Positions 23,438 to 35,145 of a stretch of DNA of 64,000 nucleotides are shown one piece after another. Each line of letters starts with the position of its first letter. The first letter of the stretch is position 1. The notes below the pieces were generated by a model. The model saw nothing but the letters and a program-made list of their open reading frames with translations. It was not told where the DNA came from and made no database searches. The stretch is from Haematobia irritans (taxonomy: Eukaryota; Arthropoda; Insecta; Diptera; Muscidae): contig NC_134398.1 of the NCBI RefSeq assembly GCF_050003625.1, positions 17,806,997 through 17,870,996 of the forward strand, in the 5' to 3' direction. The position numbers and the translations under genes were made by a program.

Positions 23438-25135
23438 TGGTTCTCCCTCTCAATACTATGATTTAATTCTCCTCGCTGATCATATATATAAAATAATTGT
23501 TTGGTTCATTTTTAAGTTTATTTAAACTCAGTGGAACAGAAGAGCTTTACAATACACATAAATCGTTGAGAGTATAAAAGTTTGGACCCACCTTGTCTAT
23601 GGCCCTGGTTTGCTTGGTTTAGAGTCTTTAAGAAAATTGTGTATCACATACGATTCCCAAAATTGTTCTTTGTTAAATTTTGCCTTTAAATTCTTTAAAA
23701 AAATATCTTCTATGATATGTGATTAAGTCATCTCAAAACATAATGGAAAATATTTCCATTAACAACCCATTCATAATGAGCATATGCTAAAATTCTTCCC
23801 TTCACATTGCTTTTAACATCCTAAATGTATGCAATATCTTTTTGCAATGACATTAGTCTTGCAAATGTGTACATTTTCTATCCCATTCAAATAAATGGTA
23901 GTGCATTTCTCACAAAACAACAGCTTTCGCTTTCTGTCCCCAATCGCAGCAAGAATCTTTTATTTACGGTTCGTTTTTTTTTTTTTGCTGTTGTATACTC
24001 TTTAGCTCAACAACTGGATTTCTTCATATAATTACACGTTGTTTATTGTCATAATTACAAGCTCATCCTTGCTTCGTGACGCTAGTTAGAATAAACAACC
24101 GCATGCATTCAATGTCTGGCAAATGTGTTCCATTTGTTGTCGCCAGCATCCGACGGCCTTCATCCATTCTCCATGCAATGCTGTTTGTTTGTCGACTTTC
24201 TTTAAGAAGAATTATTGTCTGTGACAGTTGGTTGCTGCTCGGTTGGCTACCATTGTATTTACGTTAAATTGTATGTCTACAGCATTAGACCAAACAAAAT
24301 GGAAGTTGAAAGAAATGAAACTGAGTTGTGTGTAAAGAACGCTGTGGTATTTTTTTGTTGTTTGTTTGCCTCTACAAAAACATTCAAGAAGAATGGATTT
24401 TCTTATGCGCTAATGTTTACTTTCAACAGAGGGGAGGAAAGGTTTTGGGAATATAATGTAGGGGTCCTCTACTTTTCTGCACTGTACTAAAGTGTTGCCT
24501 ACTTTGGGGCTAATGTTCTCATTCCCTCAATCTCTATTATATTCTTGGTTTTCTATGGCGAAGCTACCATTTGACAGTCTAAACTTTTTTTGTTGGTTTT
24601 TTGAGCAAGAGTGATGCATGTTGCATTTCAATTTTTGTTCGCTTTTCTTTTTGGCTTTGGCCAGGGGAAATGGAACGTGCAACAGCTTGTGTTTATTGCC
24701 CAGAAAGGGAAATAAAAAACTCACACACACAAGAACAACACAAAAGTGTAGATGTTGCAGACAAAAGCAAGATAAATAATTTGCAGTAGGAGGAATTTGT
24801 TATAAAGGTTTCATGGCAATTAAGTACTTGGTCGTAGAAATTGCGATAAGAGTATTCAATTTATATTCTTGAGTTTTTTGCCTAAATGTATGCTTTAGAT
24901 TTTTTGATGACATTTTTTCGTGTATATATCAGAAAGTATAGCGTCTGGGCGGTGTCAAGCAATTATTTGTAAACTCTCATCTTAATAATGGCATTGCCCA
25001 TGCTCAAGAGCTTTTTCGAGACTGCCATGTCTTCAATGAAATAAATTCTCAAATTAAAATATTAAAGAATATTAACGTTTTTTTACTCAAGAATACCGTA
25101 ACAAATGAAAAGAGGATTAACAGAAAAAATGACAG
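23438..25135. other. Unique 1.7-kb spacer, no gene seen
   Basis: Several short frames exist (23825-24031, 24076-24490, 24601-24789). None shows a domain, codon regularity or conserved neighbours. T-runs occur at about 23967-23982. No repeat family is recognised. Confidence 0.5.
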
Positions 25136-26636
25136 AGAATTTAATATAGAAAATTTTTCTAAATTTTTGTTTCTATAGAAAATTTTTATAAAAATTTTAT
25201 TTCTATAGAAAATTTTGTCAAAATTTAATTTCTATCGAAAATTTTGTCAAAATTTTATTTCTATAGAAAATTTTATTAATATTTTATTGTTATAGAAAAT
25301 ATTTTCAAAATTTTATTTTTACTGAAAATTTTGTCAAAATAACATTTTTATAAAAAATTTTGTAAATATTTGGTTTCTCTAAATAATGTTGTCATAATTT
25401 TATTTCTATAGAAAATTTTGTCAAAATGTTTGGTCAAAAATTTATTTCTATAGAAAATTTTGTCAAAATTTTATTTCTATAGAAAAATTTGTGAACACTT
25501 TATTTCCATAGAAAATTTTGTCAAAATTTTATTAACAAAAAAAAAATCAAAATTTTATTGCTACAGAAAATTTTGTCAAAATTTTTTATAGAAATAAATA
25601 GAACATTTTGACAAAATTTTACTTCTATAGGAAATTTTGTCAACACTTTATTTCCATAGTAAATTTTGTCAAAATTTTATAAACAAAAATCAAAAATTTA
25701 ATTCTATAGAAAATTTTGACAAAATTTTACTTTTATAGAAAATTTTTTCAAAATTTTATTCTATAGAAAATTTTTTCAAAATTTTATTTCTATAAAAAAT
25801 GAATTCTATAAAAGACTTTGACAAAATTTAAAATCTATAAAAAAATATTGTCAAAATTTTATTTTTGTAGATTTTTTTTTAATTTTATTTCTGTAGAGAA
25901 TTTTGTCAAAATCTTTTTTTCGATAGAAATTTTTGTCGATATTTTATTTTTATAGAAAATTTTGTCAAAATTTTAATTTTATAGAAGATTTTTTCAAAAT
26001 TTAATTTCTATAGAAAATTTTGTTTCTATAGAAAATTTTTCCAAATTTTTGTTTCTATAGAAAATTTTTATAAAAATTTTATTTCTGTAGAAGATTTTGT
26101 CAAAATTTTATTACCATAGAAAATTTAGTCAAAATTTTGTTTCTATAGAAAAATTTTCCAAATTTTTGTTTCTATAGAAAATTTTTATACAAATTTTATT
26201 TCTATCGAAAAGGCGGTCAACATTTTATTTCTATAGAATTTTTTTCAAAATTTTATTTCTCTAGAACAATTTGTCAAAAATTTATTTCTCAAGGAAATTT
26301 TATCAAAATTTTATATCTGTACCAAATTTTGTTTTTATAGAAAATATTGTAAAAATTTTATTGCCATAGAAAATTTTGTCAAAATTGTATTTCTATAGAA
26401 AATATTGTCAAAGTTTTATTTCTATAGAAAATTTTGTCAAATTTTTTTTTTTATAAAAATTTTTGTAAAATTTTATTTCTATAGAAAATGTTGTCAAATT
26501 TTATTTCCATAGAAAATTTTGTCAATTTTTTCTTTCTATAGAAATTTTTGTTAAAATTTAATTTCTATAGAAAATATTGTGAAAGTTATATTTCTATTGA
26601 AAATTTTGTCAAAATTTTATGTCTATAGAAACTCCC
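25136..26636 (-). repeat. 29-bp minisatellite array, minus orientation
   Basis: The complementary form of the T unit (TTTCTATAGAAAATTTTGTC, then AAAATTTTA) is repeated for 1.5 kb with many substitutions and partial units. Locally it reads AATTTTTATAAAAATTTTAT. No T terminus is visible at either end. Confidence 0.9.
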
Positions 26637-26998
26637 AGCAAAAAATGCGTTGCCAAAAAAGTAATGAAAATTTTCTTTATGGATCCGGAAGTGGTGCCAA
26701 ATTGGCGCAGAAGCGATGATTTTAACATGGGCTTGTCATAGGACGGATGTCCACCATTTCAACAGCCGTTGCACTGAATTTGCATCACTTCTGAAGGTGT
26801 GATGCGAATCCAGTGATTTGGATGTGCATAAAGAAATTTTGCGATATTTTGACGAATAAATAAGGTTTAAAATTTTTTATGATTTTTTAATGCATTATAA
26901 TGCTTCTCTGGAACGTTTAACATCAAATATTTTCAAACATTCGCAATTTTTCTATGTTTTTCGGCAAAATTTAAATAATTTGCAGTATTTTATTAATT
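26637..26998. other. Unassigned flank between the array and family C
   Basis: GC is higher than the surroundings (TGGATCCGGAAGTGGTGCCA, GGATGTCCACCATTTCAACA). It looks like part of an interspersed repeat, but no second copy exists in this window. No open frame of note. Confidence 0.4.
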
Positions 26999-28161
26999 TA
27001 TACCCAGCGCCACACTGTTGAACAGGGTATTATAAGTTAGTGCATATGTTTGCAACACCCAGAAGGAGACGAGGTAGACACATGTCTTGTGTCTTTGGCA
27101 AAAATGCTCAGTGTGAGCTCCTGAGTCGATACAGCCATGTCCGTCTGTCCGTGAACACATTTTGTAATCAAAGTCTAGGTCGCAGTTTTAGTCCAATCGA
27201 CTTCAAATTTGGCACAAGTATGTGTTTTGGCTCAGAACAGAATCTTATTGATTTTGGAAGAAATCGGTTCAGATTTAGATATAGCTCCCATATATATATT
27301 TCGACCGATATGAACTTATATGGCCCCAGAAGCCAGAGTTTTACCCTAATTTGCTTAAAATTTTGCACAAGCAGAACATATAGTACTATAGTCAAATTTT
27401 ATTGAAATCGGTTCAGATTTAGATATAGCTCCCATATATATCGTTCGCCCGATATGGACTAATACGGTCCCTGAAGCCATAGTTTTACCCCAATTTGGTT
27501 GAAATTTTGCACTAGGAGTACAATTAGTAGTGTAGTCAAGTGTGCCAAATTTTATTGAAATCGGTTCAGAGTTAGATATAGCTCCATTATATATCGTTCG
27601 CCCGATTTTCACTCATATGACCACAGAGGCCAATTTTTAACTCCGATTTAGTTGAAAGTTTGCACAGGGAGTAGAATTAGCATTGTAGCTATGCGTGCCA
27701 AATTTGGTTGAAATCGGTTTAGATTTCGATATAGCTCCCACATATATGTTTTTCTGATTTCGACAAAAATGGTCAAAATACCAACATTTTCCTTGTAAAA
27801 TCGCCACTGCTTAGTCGAAAAGTTGTCAAAATGACTCTAATTTTCCTAAACTTCTAATACATATATATCGAGCGATAAATAATAAATCAACTTTTGCGAA
27901 GTTTCCTTAAAATTGCTTCAGATTTAAATCTTTCCCATATGTTTTTACTAACATTGTGTTCCACCCTAGTGCATTAGCCGACTTAAATTTTGAGTCTATA
28001 GATTTTGTAGAAGTCTATCAAATTCTGTTCAGATCGAGTGAAATTTAAATGTATGTATTTGGGACAAATCTTTATATATAGCACCCAACACATTTGACGG
28101 ATGTGATATGATATCGAAAATTTAGATCTACGAAGTGGTGCAATGCTTTCCTTACTTGTTT
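26999..28161 (-). mobile_element. Family C (153-bp-unit) element, near full length
   Basis: The 3' end on the left forms the hairpin ATACCC.GCGCCACACTGTTG/CAGGGTAT, followed by AAGTTAGTGCATATGTTTGC, AGAAGGAGACGAGGTAGACA, and a CGATACAGCCATGTCCGTCTG core. TATAGCTCC landmarks fall at 27290, 27424, 27577 and 27730. The last two steps are 153 bp and the first has lost 19 bp. A unit-free 5' region (27780-28150) matches 31180-31600, and the ACAAGTAAGG terminus is at about 28160. It is an inverted counterpart of the copy at 31164-32516. Confidence 0.8.
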
Positions 28162-28164
28162 TTA

Positions 28165-28348
28165 ATCTGTTTTTAACCCATTTGAAACAATAGAATTTAA
28201 AATTTCCCATTAAAAACAAGAATAAAGCGAGTTATAAAAAATTGACTTAAATGAACTTTCTGTGCAGTTAAAATAAAGAACCTCTTTGGGAGGACATTTT
28301 TGGAAGTGCTTTTAAAGTTGTGCCTTAAGAAGAACTTCCATGTTTTTT
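28165..28348 (+). repeat. Repeat H, copy 1
   Basis: AAAGAACCTCTTTGGGAGGA and GGAAGTGCTTTTAAAGTTGTG..AAGAACTTCC match 35525-35720 in inverted orientation. The closing part can fold, as GGAAGT.CTT pairs with AAGAACTTCC. It may be a small MITE; its ends are not resolved. Confidence 0.5.
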
Positions 28349-30240
28349 ATACCCACCACCATAAAATGGTGATGGGGGTATAATAAGTTTGTCATTCCGT
28401 TTGTAACGCATCGAAATATCGATTTCCGACTATATAAAGTATATATATTCTTGATCAGGGAGAAATTCTAAGACGATATAACGATGTCCGTCTGTCCGTC
28501 TGTCTGTCTGTCTGTCTGTCTGTCTGTTGTAATCACGCTACAGACTTCAATAATGAAGCAATCGTGCTGAAATTTTGCACAAGCTCGTCTTTTGTCTGCA
28601 GGCAGGTCAAGTTCGAAGATGGGCTATATCGGTCCAGGTTTTGATATAGTCCCCATATAAACTGACCTCCCGATTTGGGGTCTTGGGCTTATAGAAATCG
28701 TAGTTTTTATCCAATTTGCCTGAAATTTGAAATCTGGAGGTATTTTATGACCATAAAGAGATGTGCCAAAAATGGTGAGTATCGGTCCACGTTTTATTAT
28801 AGCCCCCATATAGACCGATCTCCCGATTTTACTTCTTGGGCATATAGAAACCGCAGTTTTTATTCAATTTACCTTAAATTTGAAATCTAGAGGTATTGTA
28901 GGACCACAAATACGTGTGCCAAAAATTGTGAGTATCGGTCCATATTTTGGTATAGCCCCCATATAGACCGATCTCCCGATTTTACTTCTTGGGCTTATAG
29001 AAAACGCAGTTTTTATTCAATTTACTTGAAATTGGAAATCTAGAGGTATTGTAGGACCACAAATACGTGTGCCAAAAATTGTGAGTATCGGTCCATATTT
29101 TGGTATAGCCCCCATATAGACCGATCTCCCGATTTTACTTCTTGGGCTTATAGAAACCGCAGTTTTTATTCAATTTATCCGAAATTGGAAATCTAGAGGT
29201 ATTGTAGGACCACAAATATGTGTGCCAAAAATTGTGAGTATCGGTCCATATTTTGGTATAGCCCCCATATAGACCTATCTCCCGATTTTACTTCTTGGGC
29301 TTATAGAAACCGCAGTTTTTATTCAATTTACCTGAAATTGGAAATCTAGAGGTATTGTAGGACCACAAATACGTGTGCCAAAAACTGTGAGTATCGGTCC
29401 ATATTATGGTATAGCCCCCATATAGACCGATCTCCCGATTTGGGGTCTTGGGCTTATAGAAACCGTAGTTTTTATCCAATTTGTCTAAAATTGGAAATCT
29501 AGAGGTATTTTAGGACCACAAAGAGGTGTGCCGAAAATGGTGAGTATCGATCCATATTTTGGTATAGCCCCCATATAGACCGATTCCCCAATTTTACTTC
29601 TTGGGCTTCTAGAATCCGAAGTTTTTATCCTATTTGCCTGAAATTGGAAATCTAGAGGTATTTTCGGGACACAAAGAGGTGTGCCGAAAATGGTGAGTAT
29701 CGGTCCATATTTTAGTATAGCCCCCATAAGAACGATCTCCCGATTTAACTGCTTGGGTTTCTAGAAACCGTAGTTTTTATCTGATATGCCTGAAATTGTA
29801 AATATTCTGGTATTTTAGGCTCACAAAAACGTGTATCGGATTAAGTTTTTATCGGTCCACTTGGTAATGCCTCCATATAGACCGACTTCACTTCTTGAGG
29901 GTGTAGAAGGCGCACTGATCATGAAAATTGCTTGAAACTCAATGTAAAATTTCCAGATTTCACTTCTACAGATTTAAGATTTCAAATCAAGACGTTATTT
30001 TATAATTTTCTTGTACACTTACAAGAGATGTTAATAATTCCTCTAAACCTCAAACAAAAATGGTTCTTATAAATCCAGAATCTGATATAGTCCTCATAGG
30101 TGAAATCTTTAAATTTATCTTCGGGTTGTGTCCTCAAGTCCTCAAGCCCTCCTGAAATTTCAAAGGAAACCCTAATATTTGGTTCATGGTGGTGGGTATT
30201 TAAGATTCGGCCCGGCCGAACTTACTGCTGTATATACTTG
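28349..30240 (-). mobile_element. Family D (153-bp-unit) element, full length, eight units
   Basis: The 3' hairpin ACCCACCACCAT/ATGGTGATGGGGGTATAA is followed by GTCATTCCGTTTGTAACGCA, CTATATAAAGTATATATATT, CTTGATCAGGGAGAAATTCT and a long GTCTGTC tract. That core is very like the Drosophila mini-me core. Eight units follow with TATAGYCCCC at 28645, 28798, 28951, 29104, 29257, 29410, 29563 and 29716. All seven steps are exactly 153 bp. The right end has TGGTGGTGGGTAT, the arm GATTCGGCCCGGCCGAACTT and TATATACTTGT. Adjacent units are nearly identical, which indicates recent homogenisation. Confidence 0.85.
28490..28530 (+). repeat. (GTCT)n microsatellite in the family D core
   Basis: GTCCGTCTGTCCGTCTGTC continues as GTCT repeats to about 28527. 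The same position in families A and C has shorter GTCC/GTCT tracts, as expected for an element that seeds its own microsatellite. Confidence 0.9.
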
Positions 30241-30338
30241 TTATTTCTATAGAAGATTTTGTCAACATATTATTTATATAGAAAATTTTGTAAACAACTT
30301 TTTTTCTATAAAAATTTTTGTTAAAATTCCATTTCAAT
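30241..30338 (-). repeat. 29-bp array fragment
   Basis: Three to four minus-oriented T units lie between the family D terminus and the hammerhead-bearing repeat. The array resumes at 30812, so the repeat was inserted into one array. Confidence 0.85.
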
Positions 30339-30352
30339 ACAAAACGAATGAA

Positions 30353-30797
30353 TGAAAGAAGACGAAGCACGCTCAAAATAAAACCCAGCCAACTGCACTC
30401 AAATCGATGATTTGACGGTGGCAAAGGAAAAGAGATATGTTTGTACGAATTTATTTCGGCATAAGCTGGCTATCGATGTAAAACCTTTTTTCGGAAGGCT
30501 CAAGTGTGGTTCATTGTTGGGTTTAATGAACTGCCTGAATTTATTCTGATAATTGGTTGATAGTTTTGCTGCAAGTAGAGGATGCTGCTGAGGAATGTGG
30601 TAATTCCGAAACGTGCGTCCATTCAACCATCTTGCAGTCTATAGGGCTTTGCCCAAATAAATTTGACAAACATTCTTTTCCTCTGTTGGTTAAGCTACAC
30701 TTGTAGTTTAGTCAATGTATGGTTTTAAGCTGAAATCAAAAAAAAAAAAAAAAAAAAAACAACAATAATGATTAAAGAACAAAACCAATAACATCAA
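30353..30797 (+). mobile_element. R element, copy 1: hammerhead-bearing retroelement (Penelope/retrozyme type)
   Basis: A 445-bp unit is flanked by a perfect 14-bp direct repeat ACAAAACGAATGAA (30339-30352 and 30798-30811), taken as the target duplication. It contains AATCGATGATTTGACGGTGG, CATAAGCTGGCTATCG, a hammerhead-like core (30571-30635), ATAGGGCTTTGCCCAAATAA, GCTACACTTGTAGTTTAGTC and an A-rich tail with AACAACAATAATG. Penelope-like elements and animal retrozymes are known to carry minimal hammerheads of this form. No reverse transcriptase is encoded, so the copy is non-autonomous. The two frames on the minus strand (30200-30626) are accidental. Confidence 0.7.
30571..30635 (+). ncRNA. 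Hammerhead ribozyme motif, probably inactive (core A to C)
   Basis: GCAAG..GGATG, then CTGCTGA in place of CTGATGA, stem II GGAAT/ATTCC, GAAA, stem III ACG-TG-CGT, GTC (cleavage expected after 30619) and a closing CATTC..CTTGC. The core base at 30588 is C where the consensus requires A. Stem I keeps pairing through one G-U. Confidence 0.75.
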
Positions 30798-30811
30798 AAC
30801 AAAACGAATGA

Positions 30812-31160
30812 AAATTTTATTTCTATAGAAAATTTTTACAAAATTTTATTTCCACTGAAAATGTTGTCAAAATTTTTATTGCTATAGAAAATTTTGTCAC
30901 AATTTTATTTCCACAGAACATTTTGTCAAAAATTTATTTCCATAGAAAATTTTGTCAAAATTTAATTTCCATAGAAAATTTTGTCAAAGTTTAATTTCTG
31001 TAGCAAAGTTTGTTTCTATAGAAAATTTTGTCAAAATTTTATTTCTATAGAAAATTTTGTCAAAATTTTATTTCCATAGAAATTTTTTTCAAAATTTTAT
31101 TTCTATAGAAAATATTGTCAATGTTTTATTTCTATAGAAAATTTTGTCAAAATTTTATAA
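30812..31160 (-). repeat. 29-bp minisatellite array
   Basis: About 12 minus-oriented T units, many with TTTCCATAGAAA. It is bounded on the right by the family C terminus. Confidence 0.9.
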
Positions 31161-31163
31161 AAA

Positions 31164-32516
31164 ACAAGTAAAGAAAGTCTAAAGTCGGGCGGGGCCGACT
31201 ATATTATACCCTGCACCACTTTGTAGATCTAAATTTTCGATACCATATCACATCTGTCAAATGTGTTGGGGGCTATATATAAAGGTTTGTCCCAAATACA
31301 TACATTTAAGTATCACTCGATCTGGACAGAATTTGATAGACTTCTACAAAATCTATAGACTCAAAATTTAATTCGGCTAATGCACTAGGGTGGAACACAA
31401 TGTTAGTAAAAAAATATGGGAAACATTTAAATGTAAAGCAATTTTAAGGAAACTTCGCAAAAGTTTATTTATGATTTATCGCTCGATATACATGTATTAG
31501 AAGTTTGGGAAAATTAGAGTCATTTTTACAACTTTTCGACTAAACAGTGGCGATTTTACAAGGAAATGTTGGTATTTTGACCATTTTTGTCGAAATCAGA
31601 AAAACATATACATGGGAGCTATATCTAAATCTGAACCGATTTCAACCAAATTTGGCACGCATAGCTACAATGCTAATTCTACTCTCTGTGCAAAATTTTA
31701 ACTACATCGGAGCAAAAAATTGGTCTCTGTGGTCTTATGAGTGAAAATCGGGCGAAAGCTATATATGGGAGCTATATCTAAATCTGAACCGATTTCAACC
31801 AAATTTGGCACGCATAGCCACAATGCTAATTCTACACCCTGTGCAAAATTTCAACTAAATCGGTGCCAAAGATTGGCCTCTGTGGTCATATGAGTGTAAA
31901 TCGGGCGAACGATATATATGGGAGCTATATCTAAATCTGAACCGATTTCAATAAAATTTTGCACACTTCACTACACTGCTAATTCTACTCCCTGCGCAAA
32001 ATTTCAACCTAATTGGGGTAAAACTCTGGCTTCTGGGACCGTATTAGTGCATATCGGGCGAAAGATATATACGGGAGCTATATCTAAATCTGAACCGATT
32101 TCAATGAAATTTGGCACACTTGACTATAGTACTAATTGTTCTTCTTGTGCAAAATTTTAAGCCAATTAGGGTAAAACTCTGGCTTCTGGGGCCATATAAG
32201 TCCATATCGTGCGAAATATTTATATGGGAGCTATATCTAAATCTGAACCGATTTCTTCCAAAATCAATAGGGATCTATTCTGAGCCAAAACACATACTTG
32301 TGCCAAATTTGAAGTCGATTGGACTAAAACTGCGACCTAGACTTTGATTACAAAATGTGTTCACGGACAGACGGACATGGCTATATCGACTCAGGAGCCC
32401 ACCCTGACCATTTTTGCCAAAGACACCATGTGTCTATCTCGTCTCCTTCTGGGTGTTGCAAACATATGCACTAACTTATAATACCCTGTTCCACAGTGTG
32501 GAGCAGGGTATAAAAA
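31164..32516 (+). mobile_element. Family C (153-bp-unit) element, full length
   Basis: It starts ACAAGTAAAGAAAGTC, then CGGGCGGGGCCGACTATATT and ATACCCTGCACCACTTTGTA. After a unit-free 5' part come five units with GGGAGCTATA at 31614, 31767, 31920, 32073 and 32226, each step 153 bp. The 3' part has GACGGACATGGCTATATCGA, TAGACACATGG-like text inverted, and the hairpin ATACCCTGTTCCACAGTGTGG then AGCAGGGTATAAAAA. It is less homogenised than family D. An open frame through the units (31918-32347) encodes the 51-residue repeat discussed in findings. Confidence 0.85.
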
Positions 32517-32772
32517 TTTTAAATTTTATTGCTATAGAAATTTTTGTCAAAATTTTATTTATTTTTTTTTTTAAATTTGACAAAATTTTATTTCTATAGA
32601 AAATTTTGACAAAATTTAACTTTTATAGAAATTTTTTTCAAAATTTTAATTCGATAGAAAATTTTCTCAAAATTTTATTTCGATAAAAAATTTTGTCAAA
32701 ATTTGAATTCTATAAAAAATGTTATCAAAATTTAAAATCTATAAAAAATGTTGTCAAAATTTTATTTCTACA
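32517..32772 (-). repeat. 29-bp minisatellite array
   Basis: Minus-oriented T units with unusual TTCGATAGAAAA and AAATTTGAATTCTAT variants. It is interrupted on the right by the GTG-rich block and resumes at 33273. Confidence 0.85.
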
Positions 32773-33272
32773 CCTCTCTAAGAGCATGACACAAATTGTC
32801 GTGACACGCGTGAATCACGTGAGTCACTAACAAAATCCAAATCAACTCTCGTGAATGTGCGTGAATGGGACTATAATAAATATGTCGTGCGTGAGAAATA
32901 AAATCGGTTCGTGAATGTGCGTAAATAAAATTTCTGCAAGATCACACTCACAAAAAAAATCAAGGTTTAATGCATACTCGTATGTTAACTGACATTAATT
33001 TAGCTCTCGAACTATATTCTTTTTTTGAATTTTGTTACCTCTGCTGATTTCCGTTTGGAAAATGTCGTGAGTTTCGTGAATTTGTCTTGAATCATGCATG
33101 ACCGTGAGTCTTTAAAAGTAGTTCGTGCGCGAGTACTAGTTTTCATTTCGTGAATGTGCGTGAGTGGGATTAGTTTGCACACGTATCGTGCATGAGCGTG
33201 CGTGTATAAACATTTTGCTTCATGAATGTGCGTGAGTGTGAGTGAAATTTCAGTCACGCGCACAATTCTAAT
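32773..33272. repeat. Degenerate CGTGAATGTGCGTGAGTG block inside the 29-bp array
   Basis: About seven scattered occurrences of CGTGAATGTGCGTGA or close variants (for example near 32852, 32914, 33159, 33226) are mixed with CACGTGAGTCAC-type palindromes. It sits cleanly between two halves of the T array, so it behaves as an insertion or a local expansion. No terminal repeats or open frame of interest. Confidence 0.6.
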
Positions 33273-33480
33273 TTCTATAGAAAATTTTGTCAAAATTTTA
33301 TTTTTATAAAAAATTGTCTCAAAATTTTATTTCTATAGAAAATGTTGTCATAATTTTTGTTACTATAGAAAATTTTGTCAAAATTTTATTTTAATAGAAA
33401 ATTTTGTGAAAATTTTATTTTAATAGAAAATTTGGGCAAAATTTTATTTTAGTAGAAATTTTTTTCGAAACTTTATTTTT
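33273..33480 (-). repeat. 29-bp minisatellite array
   Basis: About seven minus-oriented T units, continuing the array of 32517-32772. Confidence 0.85.
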
Positions 33481-35145
33481 GTTTGACTTCTTGACATCCG
33501 ATCTGATAGTGATGTCGGTATTTATCACAATTGGCGAAGTTTCAATTCATTTCAATAAGCCTGAAATATACTTGAAATATGTATTCATGCTCAAGTATAC
33601 ACAATTTTTTCCGTGACGCTCTAGAATTAGATATAGGCACCGTATTGTATTTATGCGAATATGGGCGTCCATCTTTAGTAGAATTTTTTACTCAATCTAT
33701 AGTGGCCCCATGGAAATATGTTTTTTTACAATCCAAAGTATCAATATCAATTAAATCCTTTAAGAAGATTTAAAAATTTCCTAGCCACAATGTTTGATTT
33801 CCATGTAAATGACATTGAAAGGAAAATTGTTTCCTGTCAATCCTTTTTGTTTTTTAAACAAACTTAAGAGTTTATACTTTGAATTACATTTATATCTCTG
33901 CGGTTTACGAATAACAATTTTCTCCAATCCTAATCTACAAACTCCTGCTGTTCTGTGTTATGCAACGTGAAGGACCTGAAAAACTTACACTGGCATTGGA
34001 CGATACAAAGTATTTGGGAAATAACAAGAAAAGCAATATAGCAAAGAATAATAGACGTGTTTTGTGTTTGGGGAAAAAATTTTTAAATAATTTTAATCAT
34101 TTTCACAAATCAAGCAAGGAGTAGGTGTAAAAGGGCCCCAGTATCCCTAGACTGTTTATAAGACCTTTTTTTTAATTTTTTAATTGTAATTAATTTCCAA
34201 TTACTGCAATTTTCTTTTGTAAAAATAATAAACATTTCCTTTTCGAACCATAGCCAATGTGTAACCATTTGTTATTCCAGTAAGCCCCTTAAAATATGCA
34301 ACAGTATTTCGAAAATATACCAATATATCCTTCAATAACCAAAACAAACCAATTACAAAAAAAAAAAAAAGAAAAAACATTCCAACCAAAAACACTTTCT
34401 AAATTATATAAACTTCATATACCATACATTTCTCCAGCTTACTTTCCAAAGACTACAGAGTACCAGAATGGTACACTTTTGCGATATAGAAATAGAAAAT
34501 TTTACCACAAACCAAAAAACATGAGAATGAAATGATATAAAGAAATAGGATATGGAACGAAGAAAAAACAAAAACTAAACTAATTTTTATGCAAATCATG
34601 TAAAATGTTCTTTGCGCAGTTTAGTGCTAAATGTGAATGTAGTAAAACAGATACCATGACACTTGCTAAAATCCAGGGCACTTGAAATGTGTTTAGTAAG
34701 CTGCAGTTTGGAGTAGAAAAGAGAACTTGAAATGGATAAAACAACTGTCCGACACGATAAAGAACATTTAAAATGATTAACTCGAAGTAAGTAGAGATTA
34801 GAATTTTGCAAAAAGCAAGTGCAAACCAAACTACCAACAGCAATGGAATTTTAAATGATATTGCAATCTTTTTAAAGCATACTTTTAGGGGCCAACAAAG
34901 AAACGTGAACAAATTTAATGGAAAAATCATATGAATTCTCGGCTGTTACTGTTTTTTTAAGAAGAAATTATTAGGGAATAATTTTTTATAGAAATTTTAT
35001 ATTGAGTTATGAAGATGATGATCTCTAAACTAAATGAAAAATTTCTCAGAAAGGAAGTTCAATGAAAAATTTATTATAATTTGTAATTATAATAAATACA
35101 AAAATAAAATTTGTATACACTACCGAAATGGAATGGTAAACAACT
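33481..35145. other. Unique 1.66-kb spacer, no gene accepted
   Basis: The longest frame (34580-34930, minus, 116 codons) is hydrophobic but resembles no family I recognise, and a second frame overlaps it. AT-rich DNA readily gives such frames. No repeat or RNA is seen. Confidence 0.45.

Noticed and set aside
34580..34930. 116-codon hydrophobic frame as a membrane receptor gene
   Set aside because: No recognisable motif, no exon context, and a second frame overlaps it. AT-rich DNA yields such hydrophobic frames by chance.
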